DNA from: Virgibacillus proomii
GTDB lineage: Bacteria; Bacillota; Bacilli; Bacillales; Amphibacillaceae
Direction of reading: 5' to 3'
Assembly: GCF_900162615.1 (NCBI RefSeq)
Contig: NZ_FUFN01000008.1
Location: 248,001 to 312,000, forward strand
DNA length: 64,000 nt
A model generated the notes under the pieces. It did no database searches and was not told the DNA's origin. It saw only the letters and a program-made list of their open reading frames with translations. A program made the position numbers and the translations under genes. Positions 16,145 to 24,572 of the stretch are shown here, piece by piece (the stretch's first letter is position 1; every line of letters starts with the position of its first letter).

Positions 16145-16440
16145 CAAACGAATTATGCATCTAGTTGCTGTTATTCTCCATTTAAACTTCTTCTTATTCT
16201 CTGTAATTCATGAAGAAAAGTCTTACGGTACCTTAGATACAAGATAAAGGAAACATGCCCAGGACAGAGGGATGCCGAGTGGGAACCCGCTTTTAGTCGG
16301 TCTTCTATAGAATAGAGCCGATGTTGACTTATCCTAGGAAGAAGATCGAAGGTTACTACTCGCTCTACGAAAAAGCTAGTTGAAGCTACTTTCAAAAATT
16401 CACCATGAAAAAACGGATATTATTTCCTAGACCAGCTGCC
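16145..16440 (+). repeat. Degenerate A core followed by module C
   Basis: A weak A remnant with the TCTTACGGTACCTTAGATAC end (16221-16240) runs into GATAAAGGAAACATGCCC at 16243, the start of module C. C contains ACCCGCTTTTAGTCGGTCTTC and AGGAAGAAGATCGAAGGTTA and ends near CGGATATTATTTCCTAGACC. The junction at GATAAA is the same as in the copies at 19586 and 56424. Confidence 0.7.
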
Positions 16441-16514
16441 ATTACTATTAGTTTCAACTTAAGTTTGAAAACGTCGTAACAATCTTCCACTAAAACTTCA
16501 TTTCTATTCAATTG

Positions 16515-16539
16515 AAAATGCAGAGGAGATCCTCTGCAT
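16515..16539 (-). terminator. Intrinsic terminator of the YjcZ-type gene
   Basis: ATGCAGAGGA and TCCTCTGCAT form a near-perfect palindrome with two central bases, followed on the minus strand by TTTC. It lies five bases past the stop codon. Confidence 0.75.
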
Positions 16540-16544
16540 CACAT

Positions 16545-16664
16545 TTAATAGCAACATCTATGGCCGTCAGTATAAGCAGTACCAATAATAATTAACAAAA
16601 TAAACAATACTACCAATAGCGCAAATCCGCCGCCATAGGAATAGCCGCCTCCGCCTCCGCTCAT
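16545..16664 (-). CDS. YjcZ-family sporulation peptide
   Basis: A 39-residue peptide: a glycine/tyrosine head (MSGGGGGYSYGGGFA), one hydrophobic helix (LLVVLFILLIIIGTA, about 16-30) and a short polar tail ending HRCCY. This is the pattern of the YjcZ family of small sporulation-associated membrane peptides that are abundant in Bacillaceae and whose function is not known. The ribosome binding site AGGGGGG precedes the ATG by eight bases. CATAGAATA at 16695-16703 on the minus strand fits the sigma-E/sigma-K -10 form CATANNNTA, but I could not place a -35. It has its own terminator. Confidence 0.85.
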   Translation of the reverse strand: MSGGGGGYSYGGGFALLVVLFILLIIIGTAYTDGHRCCY

Positions 16665-16781
16665 TCTTGTTCCCCCCTCTTTCTCTGACTAATTTATTCT
16701 ATGCCAAACATCTAATAATGGGAGGGTTAACTAGTAATATGGGCAGCATTTTTTTTCATCTATTTTTCAATGACTATTTAT

Positions 16782-17552
16782 TCAACTTTCCTGCGGTAAT
16801 AAATAATCTTTTGCTTCGTATATTTTTCCGTTTACAATGTTTTTAGAAAGCAAAATCTGTACTACTAATTTCCCAATTTTTTCTGTATCTCGCAGCTGAT
16901 TATTTTCCTTATAAGCCCTGAATTTGCCAACCGAAGTAAAAGAAGTCTTGGAGCTAGAGCGAATTTCCTCTTGCATCGCTGTATCCATCACACCAGGGCT
17001 AAAAGCGATAACTTTATGATTTGTTCCTAAATGTTCCTGTTCAAGTGCAATTGTTTTCGTATACATATTAATACTCGCTTTTGAGCTACAATATGCACTC
17101 CATCCATAAGTTGGCTTTTCTGCAGCACCTGAGGTAACCGTCAGGCTGACTACAGGAATGTCTATATTATTTGCTTGTTTCAAGAATAAATTTGTTAAAA
17201 CCATTGGTGCTACTGCATTTACTTGGAAGTGATAAGCTAAAGCCTGAGGTGAAATATTCATTCCTTGTTCTATCGGCTCAATTACTGCAGCATTATTAAT
17301 TAGATATAATTCACTAGCTTCTTTCCTTATTATTTGCTTAAAAGCTAATTGTACAAGTGTCTCCAGTTCTTCTATTTTGCCTAAATCACAGTTTATTTCT
17401 TGAAAAGTTACATTGTTCTCACTGGCGATCTGTTTTAATATCGGTGACTGTTTTCGGGAAATACCAACTACATGCACATGATTAGTCATCAAAAGTTTCG
17501 CTACAGCTTCACCAAGACCTCTTGATGTGCCGGTAATAATTGCGTATTTCAT
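16782..17552 (-). CDS. Short-chain dehydrogenase/reductase (YueD/sepiapterin reductase-like)
   Basis: A 256-residue classical SDR. The nucleotide-binding motif is TGTSRGLG (7-14), the NNAA motif sits at 86-89, and the catalytic residues are Ser141, Tyr154 and Lys158 (YxxxK in YCSSK). SDRs with this length and the 'ISRK' basic residue after the second strand usually use NADPH. The closest family impression is YueD, a benzil reductase of B. cereus and B. subtilis related to sepiapterin reductase; the natural substrate is unknown. Start set at the ATG eight bases behind GAGGTG rather than the GTG three codons earlier. Monocistronic. Confidence 0.82.
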   Translation of the reverse strand: MKYAIITGTSRGLGEAVAKLLMTNHVHVVGISRKQSPILKQIASENNVTFQEINCDLGKIEELETLVQLAFKQIIRKEASELYLINNAAVIEPIEQGMNISPQALAYHFQVNAVAPMVLTNLFLKQANNIDIPVVSLTVTSGAAEKPTYGWSAYCSSKASINMYTKTIALEQEHLGTNHKVIAFSPGVMDTAMQEEIRSSSKTSFTSVGKFRAYKENNQLRDTEKIGKLVVQILLSKNIVNGKIYEAKDYLLPQES

Positions 17553-17658
17553 AACTAACACCTCATTTAATTCTCATTATTTTATATCGTTACTTCGCAT
17601 TGCACCAAAGAAATATGAAGCATCTGTTAGCTCATTATTCAATCGAAAACTCTGTTAT

Positions 17659-19023
17659 TTATTCCATCTCTTTCCAATAATATACTAACGTCTCCATTCC
17701 TTTATCAAAGCTGTCCAGCGGAAAGCTTTCGTTTGGAGAATGTAAGCGATCTTCTGGTGTACCAAATCCTAATAACACAATGGGGATATGATAAATAGAC
17801 TGAATCCACTCCACTACCGGAATAGACCCACCCATCCGTACATAAACTGTTTCCTTGCCAAATGCTTTTGTATAAGCTTTCGCTGCTTTTTTAATCAATG
17901 GATGATCGGGTTCTACTTTATATGCTTTAGCAGATAATTTTTCCATTTTTACAGTTACCGTAACTCCTGATGGCGTCACCTTGTTAATGTGATTTTCTAT
18001 TAATTGTTGAATTTTTTCAGGGTCTTGGCCGGGAACTAACCGACAAGTAATTTTAGCTGTAGCAGTAGAAGGGATAATGGTTTTCGTACCTTCCCCTTGA
18101 TATCCGCCATAAATACCATTTATTTCAAAAGTCGGGCGACCCATTGTATGCTCTACAGCAGTATAACCTTTTTCTGAAGCTGTTGTTTTCACCCCACATA
18201 CCTTAGCAAAATCCTCGCTTGGCACTTTTGCCATCATCTTTCGTTCCTCTTCAGTTAGTGGCTCGACATCATCATAAAACCCTTCAACAGTAACCACCTC
18301 ATCATCATTTTTCATGGAAGCTAAAATATGGGTTAATGCCATGATCGGGTTACGAATTGCGCCACCATACATTCCAGAATGCAAATCGTGATCCGGACCA
18401 GTTACTGTGATCTCTAAACCGGTAAAACCTTTTAGGCCATATAAAATGGTTGGCTGATTTTTTGCTACCATTCCTGAATCTGAAATCACACAAAAGTCAG
18501 CAGAAAATTGTTCTTTCTTTGCATGAAGTATTTCATACAAATTCTCACTGCCAATTTCCTCTTCTCCTTCAATACAAACCTTCACATTTAGAGGTAATTT
18601 ACCTTCTGTTCTCATAAATGCTTCAAATACAGCAAGATGCATAAATACTTGACCTTTATCATCACTCGCACCTCGAGCATATATTCTCCCTTCCCTAATT
18701 TCCGGCTTAAAAGGATCACTTTTCCATTGTTCAATCGGATCTGTCGGCTGAACATCATAATGCCCATAGAACAGTACTGTTGGAGCTTCCGGACCCGCCC
18801 CATTATATTCTGCATAAACGAGAGAATGATTATTTGTTGCTTGTTTTTCAGCTAAATCAAAACCAATCTCGTTTAAATATGTAACAATAAAATCTGCTGC
18901 CCGCTCCATATCTTTTTTATAGTCACTATCTGTACTTACGCTAGGAATAGCTAAAAAGCTTGAAAGTCTATCCAGCAAGTCATCTCGATTTGCTTGTAAA
19001 TAATCCAATACACGGTCACTCAT
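17659..19023 (-). CDS. M20-family dipeptidase
   Basis: A 454-residue metallopeptidase of the M20 (ArgE/DapE/CPG2) family. The first zinc-ligand motif GHYDVQP is at about 87-93, the second (ARGASDDKGQ) at about 116-125, the catalytic Glu pair in EGEEEIGSE at about 150-158, and a His near the C-terminus in LHSPNE. An insert domain (about 190-330) provides the dimerisation lid. Such enzymes hydrolyse dipeptides or N-acylated amino acids in the cytoplasm. Start set at the ATG just behind AAGGAGGTTAAGTG. The gene is not in an operon with its neighbours. Confidence 0.9.
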   Translation of the reverse strand: MSDRVLDYLQANRDDLLDRLSSFLAIPSVSTDSDYKKDMERAADFIVTYLNEIGFDLAEKQATNNHSLVYAEYNGAGPEAPTVLFYGHYDVQPTDPIEQWKSDPFKPEIREGRIYARGASDDKGQVFMHLAVFEAFMRTEGKLPLNVKVCIEGEEEIGSENLYEILHAKKEQFSADFCVISDSGMVAKNQPTILYGLKGFTGLEITVTGPDHDLHSGMYGGAIRNPIMALTHILASMKNDDEVVTVEGFYDDVEPLTEEERKMMAKVPSEDFAKVCGVKTTASEKGYTAVEHTMGRPTFEINGIYGGYQGEGTKTIIPSTATAKITCRLVPGQDPEKIQQLIENHINKVTPSGVTVTVKMEKLSAKAYKVEPDHPLIKKAAKAYTKAFGKETVYVRMGGSIPVVEWIQSIYHIPIVLLGFGTPEDRLHSPNESFPLDSFDKGMETLVYYWKEME

Positions 19024-19061
19024 CACTTAACCTCCTTGATTCTTTGTATATTTATTTTAGC

Positions 19062-19218
19062 ATATAAAGTGAAACTTCCATAAGTGGGGAGTTCTTTCAT
19101 CCTCCACCCACGGTTAATTGACCAATCGGACATTTGACTTGCAGTTATCCCCCACCTAGACTTCTTCGATCCCTCTTACTCCCGGTGAGGGCTTACTGCC
19201 AGTTAGATGTGGGATAAA
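19062..19218 (+). repeat. Repeat copy 6: diverged A core
   Basis: It begins TATAAAGTGAAACTTCC and ends GTGGGATAAA. Hairpin 1 is a distinct subtype, AAGTGGGGAG with CTCCACCCAC, so the pairing is kept though the sequence differs from all other copies. The conserved block reads GACCAATCGGACATTTGAC, and hairpin 2 closes with a changed CTTGCAGT/ACTGCCAG pair. It lies just upstream of the M20 peptidase gene. Confidence 0.75.
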
Positions 19219-19419
19219 AATAGGTTACCTAAAGCTTCCTACATTATACGTTGGATGTGTGCATAAGACGAAACTTCCATGTTATTGTTTACCACGCAGA
19301 TTTTACCGCTGCTTATGAAATAAACCTTTGACGAAGCCAAGAAAGTACGAAAATGAGTTAGGAGTATTAAAAATGAATCAAACCAGAACAAAAGCTACTA
19401 TCTGGAGAACTTCTGACGG

Positions 19420-19745
19420 GATAAAGTAAACCTTCATTTCGTGGAACCCAAGGAATATTAGTACCACAATGGTGTCCTAAAGGCCTTTAAACCAATCAGA
19501 AATTTAGGGGCCGTTTTTTTCACTATGTTTGTTTGCAAAACATAAGCTTTTAGAATTGAGAAAAGTACGTCTCCTTACATGCAGGATAAAGAAAACATGC
19601 CTCTAAAACAGGGGATACCGACGCCTTAGTGGCAAGCCCGCTGTTTTAGAGGCCTTCCTTTAGATTCGAACTGATGTTGACTTACCGTTGGAAAAAGCGA
19701 ATTTTGCTAAGACCGAGTACTTAAGCGAGACGACAATACATTTAA
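19420..19745 (+). repeat. Repeat copy 7: A core joined to module C
   Basis: A runs from GATAAAGTAAACCTTC (19420) to TCCTTACATGCAGGATAAA (19573-19591), with a decayed hairpin 1 and the optional segment ACCACAATGGTGTCC. C starts at the shared GATAAA (19586) with AGAAAACATGCC and has a 13-bp stem: GCCTCTAAAACAG (19599-19611) with CTGTTTTAGAGGC (19639-19651). This is the best-preserved C hairpin in the window. Confidence 0.8.
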
Positions 19746-19783
19746 AAAAGATTGAAACGTTTGCAGCTCCTAAAACCCAAAAA

Positions 19784-19815
19784 ACAGGTGGAAAAAGTAC
19801 CCATTCTCCACCTGT
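19784..19815 (-). terminator. Terminator of the yrrT-luxS-mccA-mccB operon
   Basis: ACAGGTGGA pairs with TCCACCTGT; on the minus strand it is followed by TTTTTTGGG. It lies 27 bases beyond the mccB stop codon. Confidence 0.85.
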
Positions 19816-19842
19816 ATATGGTCTTTCTTTAATTGTTATTAA

Positions 19843-20976
19843 TTACTGCAACCCATTTGCTAAATCCTCTAGCAAATCCTCTTTATCTTCAATTCCAACT
19901 GAAATACGAACTAACCCATCAGTAATACCTAGTTCCTGGCGTCGTACTCGTGGAATGGAGGCATGAGTCATTTTTGCAGGGACGGAGATTAAACTTTCCA
20001 CTGCTCCTAAGCTTTCTGCAAGCGTAAAATATTTTACCCGTTCTAGTAAAGAAGCAGCAGCCGAAGCAGTTCCTAAATCAAACGATATCATTCCGCCAAA
20101 GCCTGCTGTTTGCTGTTTAGCAATTTCATAACCAGGATGTGTAGGTAAACCAGGATAGAACACCTTTTTTACGTGAGGATGGTCTTTTAAAAATGAAACG
20201 AGATAGGCTGCATTCATTTCAATTGCTTCCATGCGCAAAGCCAATGTCTTTATCCCACGAAGTAATAACCAAGAATCCTGAGGTCCTAATATGGCTCCAA
20301 CCGAATTTTGAATAAAATGGAGCCGTTCAGCGAGTTCATTCGAATTTACCACAACTAAACCAGCCACTACATCACTATGTCCGCCGAGATATTTAGTAGC
20401 GCTATGAACAACGATATCTGCTCCAAGAGCTAACGGCAATTGATAGTATGGGGTAGCAAACGTATTATCCACAATGAACAATATATGATGCTGTTCGGCT
20501 ATTTCCTTCATTTTTGCTATATCCGTAATCTTTAATAAAGGGTTTGTTGGAGTTTCAATAAAAAGTGCCTTCGTATTTTCCTTAATAGCACCTTCCACCA
20601 ACTCAGGATCACTCGTATCAACAAAGGAATACGCTAGACCAAATTGCTTTAATACCTTTGTCATTAACCGATAGGACCCTCCGTATACGTCATCAGTAAA
20701 TACTACATGATCTCCTGCCTTTAACAGCATCATAACGGAAGAAATAGCTGCCATTCCTGAACCAAATGCAAATCCTGCAATGCCTTCTTCTAACTCCGCT
20801 ATTACTTTTTCTAATGCATTACGGGTCGGGTTTCCTGTTCGAGAATACTCAAAGCCGCTATGTTTTCCTGCCTCTGCTTGCTCATACGTACTCACTTGAT
20901 AAATCGGTACAGAAACCGCTCCAGTCTCTTTATCACCTGTAATTCCCCCATGAATCATTTTGGTTTTTCTTCGCAT
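19843..20976 (-). CDS. mccB: Cystathionine gamma-lyase / homocysteine gamma-lyase
   Basis: A 377-residue PLP enzyme of the Cys/Met metabolism family. The PLP lysine is K195 in HSATKYLGGHSD, preceded by DNTFATPY (170-177), and EYSRTGNPTR (43-52) is the conserved N-terminal block. In the reverse transsulfuration pathway it splits cystathionine into cysteine, ammonia and 2-oxobutyrate. The pairing with mccA just upstream supports MccB over methionine gamma-lyase or MetC. Start set at the ATG behind GAAAGGGAG; an earlier in-frame start at 21018 would overlap mccA. Last gene of a four-gene operon. Confidence 0.92.
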   Translation of the reverse strand: MRRKTKMIHGGITGDKETGAVSVPIYQVSTYEQAEAGKHSGFEYSRTGNPTRNALEKVIAELEEGIAGFAFGSGMAAISSVMMLLKAGDHVVFTDDVYGGSYRLMTKVLKQFGLAYSFVDTSDPELVEGAIKENTKALFIETPTNPLLKITDIAKMKEIAEQHHILFIVDNTFATPYYQLPLALGADIVVHSATKYLGGHSDVVAGLVVVNSNELAERLHFIQNSVGAILGPQDSWLLLRGIKTLALRMEAIEMNAAYLVSFLKDHPHVKKVFYPGLPTHPGYEIAKQQTAGFGGMISFDLGTASAAASLLERVKYFTLAESLGAVESLISVPAKMTHASIPRVRRQELGITDGLVRISVGIEDKEDLLEDLANGLQ

Positions 20977-21011
20977 CACTGTTCTCCCTTTCTGAGCTAA
21001 GATATGCCTTC

Positions 21012-21938
21012 TCAGCATCTACTTGTTGAATAAATCCCCTTACTTAAATAGCGATCACTGCCATCAGGAAAAATAGTAACAATATTTGTACCTGAAGTTG
21101 CTTTCTGTGCTACTTCTAAAGCCGCGTACATTGCTGCACCTGATGAGCTGCCTACGAGAAGTCCTTCTTTTTCTGCCAATGCCTTCACCATTTCAAATGC
21201 ATTATCGTCGGGTACTGTAAATACTTGGTCAATCAGTGATCGATCCATAAACGGTGGAAAAAACTCCATTCCTATTCCTTCTGTTCGATGCGCTCCCGGG
21301 TCTCCTCCACCAATAATTGATCCTGCTGGTTCAACAATAACCCCATATACATGAGGATTCTTTTCTTTAAAATAATTCATAACCCCCATATACGTTCCTG
21401 CTGAACCTGCCCCAGCTACGAATACATCTACCTTTCCATCCAAATCTGTCCAGATTTCAGGAGCTAATGTATCGTAGTAAGTTGTTGGGTTAGCTCGATT
21501 ATTAAACTGTTGTGGAGAAAAACTATTTGGTATTTCTTGCAATAATTGTTCTGTTCTACGTACTGCACCTTGTATTCCTTCTTCTTTAGGAGTAGAGACA
21601 ATCGTTGCACCTAACGCTTTCATAAGAAATTGTTTTTCCTCACTAAAATGCTCCGGTACACATAACACAAGTGTTATATCATTATTTAATGCAGCAAGGG
21701 CCAATCCAATTCCTGTATTTCCCGCTGTTGGTTCAATGATAGTTGCTCCAGGTTGTAATTTTCCTTTTTTTATTGCATCCTCTATCAAACTTATACCTAA
21801 CCTATCTTTCACACTTCCACCAGGGTTTAAAAATTCTAACTTTGCGTATAGACGAACATCTTTGGGCAAGGAGAATTGTGTTATTTGCAGAAGCGGCGTA
21901 TTACCAATTATCTCTTTAATTGATGTGTAGACGGTCAT
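21012..21938 (-). CDS. mccA: O-acetylserine-dependent cystathionine beta-synthase
   Basis: A 308-residue PLP enzyme of the cysteine synthase/CBS family, with the PLP lysine K44 in NPGGSVKDRLG, the phosphate-binding loop EPTAGNTGIGLA (about 70-81) and GAGSAGTYMG. It lacks the heme and CBS domains of eukaryotic enzymes. Linked to mccB, it is expected to condense homocysteine with O-acetylserine to give cystathionine. Distinguishing it from a plain cysteine synthase rests on this operon context. Start at the ATG behind GGCAGGA; 15 bases separate it from luxS. Confidence 0.9.
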   Translation of the reverse strand: MTVYTSIKEIIGNTPLLQITQFSLPKDVRLYAKLEFLNPGGSVKDRLGISLIEDAIKKGKLQPGATIIEPTAGNTGIGLALAALNNDITLVLCVPEHFSEEKQFLMKALGATIVSTPKEEGIQGAVRRTEQLLQEIPNSFSPQQFNNRANPTTYYDTLAPEIWTDLDGKVDVFVAGAGSAGTYMGVMNYFKEKNPHVYGVIVEPAGSIIGGGDPGAHRTEGIGMEFFPPFMDRSLIDQVFTVPDDNAFEMVKALAEKEGLLVGSSSGAAMYAALEVAQKATSGTNIVTIFPDGSDRYLSKGIYSTSRC

Positions 21939-21953
21939 CAATCTATCCTGCCT

Positions 21954-22415
21954 TTAAAAAACATGCTGCCACTCATTTCTATATTTTAACATTTCATGAG
22001 CAATTTTTTTTGCACCTTCTAGACTGTGATTAGCAGCCCAACCGCATTGAACTTCATTACACGCCGGTACTTCATCAGCAGCAATAACATCATTCAACGT
22101 TTTCTCAAGGGCATGCAGTACTTCTTCATAATTGTCGTGATTGATAATAGATAGATAAAAACCGGTTTGGCATCCCATCGGACTAATATCGAGTACATTA
22201 TCCAAGTGATTACGAATATTCTCTGCCATTAAGTGTTCAATGGAATGAAGTGCATCCATTGGCATATGGTCTTGATTCGGCTGTTTAAAACGAATATCAT
22301 ATTTATAAACTTTATCACCGTTTTCCCCTTCACTAACACCTGTTAAACGAACATATGGTGCTTTTACTTTTGTATGATCAAGATTAAAGCTTTCTACATT
22401 CATCTTCTTCTCCAT
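21954..22415 (-). CDS. luxS: S-ribosylhomocysteine lyase
   Basis: A 153-residue LuxS. The metal ligands are H57 and H61 in HSIEH and C124 in QCGWA; E60 is the acid/base residue. GCQTGFY (81-87) is the conserved substrate loop. LuxS converts S-ribosylhomocysteine into homocysteine and DPD, the precursor of autoinducer-2. In this operon its homocysteine product would feed MccA directly. The ATG lies seven bases behind AAAGGAG. In B. subtilis luxS is monocistronic and the yrrT operon has mtnN in this position, so the arrangement here is a compact variant. Confidence 0.96.
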   Translation of the reverse strand: MEKKMNVESFNLDHTKVKAPYVRLTGVSEGENGDKVYKYDIRFKQPNQDHMPMDALHSIEHLMAENIRNHLDNVLDISPMGCQTGFYLSIINHDNYEEVLHALEKTLNDVIAADEVPACNEVQCGWAANHSLEGAKKIAHEMLKYRNEWQHVF

Positions 22416-22478
22416 CAGAATCGCTCCTTTTGCTTGATAATCGATAAGAATGAATGATACATCTTTGTAACAAAAAAA

Positions 22479-23123
22479 TTATTCTGATTTTTTTTCAGCT
22501 ACAAGTAACCAGACAAAATCATTCATTTGATGCATCTCTATTGTAAAATTATTCCTTTTAAACAGCTGTTTTAAAAATGTTATTGTTGGATAATATTCTC
22601 GTTCCAAATCTTCTGCCAGTGTTGTATACCCTTGCTTTTTTGCCCTTGCTACTTCATTTAACCTCTCCTTTTCTGAACGAAACATCGTATCTGCAAAAAC
22701 AATTGTGCCATTGTCCGATAATGTCTTTGAAAATTTCTTCACAGCTGTTTCTTTCTCCTCGTTTGTTAGATGGTGAAATGCATAGGTGCTAACTATTGTT
22801 TGAATAGGTATGGAAAATACTGGATACCTTAAAAAATCCCCATCATAAAGCGATACCTTTGGCAACTTTTTTCTAAATTTTTCCCTCATCGCTTTTGAAG
22901 GTTCAATTCCAATATATTCATAACCTGCTGCAATTATTTTTTTTGCTAAATTACCTGTACCAGGACCAAATTCCAATACAGGACCTTTTGTATGGTGAAC
23001 AACCGCTTCTAAAATCTCTTCATACTTAGCAAACACCCTAGAGTATTCTGGATCTAATCCAGATACCGTATCATCATAATTTTCTGCCCAATCATCAAAT
23101 ATCGTTAAAAACTCTCTCCCCAT
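22479..23123 (-). CDS. yrrT: YrrT-type SAM-dependent methyltransferase
   Basis: A 214-residue class I methyltransferase with motif I VLEFGPGTGNLA (49-60) and a motif II acidic residue in IGIEPS. The N-terminus MGREFLTIFDDWAENYDDTVSG matches YrrT (given here as two pieces, MGREFLTIFDDWAE and NYDDTVSG), the first gene of the B. subtilis yrrT-mtnN-mccA-mccB operon. Its substrate is not established; the context suggests it feeds S-adenosylhomocysteine into the recycling route. Start set at the ATG matching YrrT, behind AAAGGGTGGG; an in-frame start 14 codons upstream is less likely. A TATAAT -10 lies at about 23180-23185. Confidence 0.88.
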   Translation of the reverse strand: MGREFLTIFDDWAENYDDTVSGLDPEYSRVFAKYEEILEAVVHHTKGPVLEFGPGTGNLAKKIIAAGYEYIGIEPSKAMREKFRKKLPKVSLYDGDFLRYPVFSIPIQTIVSTYAFHHLTNEEKETAVKKFSKTLSDNGTIVFADTMFRSEKERLNEVARAKKQGYTTLAEDLEREYYPTITFLKQLFKRNNFTIEMHQMNDFVWLLVAEKKSE

Positions 23124-23222
23124 AGTTTCAGCCCACCCTTTAAAATATAATCCAAAGTAAATCACTAAGGATAATAAGGATTATATGCATAAGTATACAA
23201 TATGTTCTGACTTTTTAAAAGG

Positions 23223-23263
23223 AAAAAAACGAGTAAATCTTTATTAAAAAAGATTTACTCGTT
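23223..23263 (-). terminator. Terminator of the spore lipoprotein gene
   Basis: ACGAGTAAATCTT pairs with its complement (23251-23262) around an AT-rich loop and is followed on the minus strand by TTTTTTCC. It lies seven bases past the stop codon. Confidence 0.9.
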
Positions 23264-23269
23264 CAAGAA

Positions 23270-23890
23270 TTAGCGATTTTGTGGAAACAATCTTTCAATC
23301 ATATTTCCAAATTGATCAAAAAATCCCTCAACTGGTTCGCCTTTTTCCACATCTTCTGCATAGTTTTGCGTTAAATTAAGAAAGTCTGGGTTCGTTGAGA
23401 CATATACATTATCGATATCGTTGTCAACCGATTGAACAACCTCTTTAATTCTAGATTTCACTTCATCCGTCAATTCATCGCCCTTATCGACATTGTTGGT
23501 ATTATTCGCTGTATTGTTTCCGGTATTTTTATTTTCTACGTTTGCATCATTGGTATCCAACTGTGCAGCAACATAGGCATTATCATCTAAAGTAAGAACA
23601 TAGGCCTGATCAATTTCATCAACTTCTCTTGTAATTCTCTCTGCAGCTTCTTCCGATACATCATAACGATTATTATCATTATCATTTTCCTGATCTCGTT
23701 CAGCATCTCTTCTCATCTCATAATCACGGTTGCCATTCATAGCCCCGCCTGTATTGTTATACCTTGTTTGCTCTACGTTATCGTTTTTAGCATCCTGATT
23801 ATTATTATCATTATTATTATCATCTGCATTCATACAACCTGTTAATACCAAGCTAAGAACAGCTATGAAAGAAAATAATTTGACCTTCAT
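23270..23890 (-). CDS. YhcN/YlaJ-family spore lipoprotein
   Basis: A 206-residue protein with a lipoprotein signal (hydrophobic stretch, then LTGC with Cys19), an Asn/Asp-rich linker (about 20-75), and the YhcN/YlaJ domain (about 75-200: AERITREVDEIDQAYVLTLD, DNAYVAAQL, and the later RIKEVVQSVDNDIDNVYVST segment). Family members are made in the forespore and sit in the inner spore membrane or spore coat region, affecting germination. A sigma-G-like promoter precedes it, agreeing with that timing. The N/D-rich repeats are low complexity and vary between relatives. Confidence 0.88.
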   Translation of the reverse strand: MKVKLFSFIAVLSLVLTGCMNADDNNNDNNNQDAKNDNVEQTRYNNTGGAMNGNRDYEMRRDAERDQENDNDNNRYDVSEEAAERITREVDEIDQAYVLTLDDNAYVAAQLDTNDANVENKNTGNNTANNTNNVDKGDELTDEVKSRIKEVVQSVDNDIDNVYVSTNPDFLNLTQNYAEDVEKGEPVEGFFDQFGNMIERLFPQNR

Positions 23891-23918
23891 GTATGTTATA
23901 CCTCCTTTGTTTTGACCT

Positions 23919-23948
23919 TAGTATGAAGCAAACAAAAGAGATTATACG
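23919..23948 (-). promoter_or_regulatory. Sigma-G-like promoter of the spore lipoprotein gene
   Basis: On the minus strand CGTATA (23943-23948) is followed after 17 bases by CATACTA (23919-23925), close to the sigma-G form TGMATA-N17/18-CATAMTA. It lies 29 bases before the start codon. Confidence 0.6.
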
Positions 23949-24054
23949 TAGTTATAACACCTTTTTATGGTAAATACACCATTTTTCTTTCAGACAATAT
24001 ATATATTATACGGGGACACTATAACTAACCCTTACAGTTTAAGGAGGGGTAAAC

Positions 24055-24291
24055 ATGGATATTCCTGATTATGATAAAGCACTTTACTATACACTTTGGG
24101 GACATTGGGACGATTTACTTGTTCTAATGGTACGAACAAACGATGATATTCTTTCCAAAAGAATTCAGCAGTTTCTTCACGCATTCCACTATTCTCTGGA
24201 TGAACGGAAAATTTTAGAGTCACACGACAATCTGCTTTATTATTTGGATCATGCAATGAAATATGATCCTCCAGTTACCATGAAAATATAA
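24055..24291 (+). CDS. YhdB-like small protein
   Basis: A 78-residue acidic, helical protein. The opening DYDKALYYTLWGHWDDLLVLMVR (shown here as DYDKALYYTLWGHWDD, LLVLMVR) and the tail LLYYLDHAMK recall B. subtilis YhdB, a protein of unknown function. No signal peptide, membrane segment or metal motif is visible. It is supported as a gene by AAGGAGGGG seven bases before the ATG and a strong terminator directly behind the stop. It is divergent from the spore lipoprotein gene; no sporulation promoter was recognised on this side. The family name is by memory of the pattern. Confidence 0.65.
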   Translation: MDIPDYDKALYYTLWGHWDDLLVLMVRTNDDILSKRIQQFLHAFHYSLDERKILESHDNLLYYLDHAMKYDPPVTMKI

Positions 24292-24327
24292 GAAGATGTT
24301 GTCAAAGTTGACAACATCTTCTTTATT
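24291..24327 (+). terminator. Terminator of the yhdB-like gene
   Basis: GAAGATGTTGTCAA pairs perfectly with TTGACAACATCTTC across two bases and is followed by TTTATTTT. It begins at the stop codon. Confidence 0.9.
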
Positions 24328-24431
24328 TTATTGAGTATATAAAACACTTTTAACTCTCTAAATAAATGTAATATTGTTGACAAGGCTTTCAGAAAATATA
24401 TTAATATTAAGAATACGAATACGTCACCATT

Positions 24432-24531
24432 TTAGAAAAACTTGGCTTGTCGCCAAGTCTTTAGCGAAAGCTGTAGTTTTTCTTATACTATAAAGCCTAA
24501 AGTTTTTATACTTTCCTATAGTATTAAAAAT
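24432..24531 (+). repeat. Module B without an A insert
   Basis: TTAGAAAAACTTGGCTTGTC, the GGCTTGTCGCCAAG hairpin, TTTAGCGAAAGC, GTTTTTCTTATAC, then directly the right arm with TATACTTTCCTATAGTAT. Where other copies carry module A after TTATACGATAA, this one has TTATACTATAAAGCC and no A. It lies 42 bases from the rsgI stop codon. Confidence 0.8.
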
Positions 24532-24572
24532 GAATACTGACTTCTCCTCGAAAATCATGGAATGAATGATTT

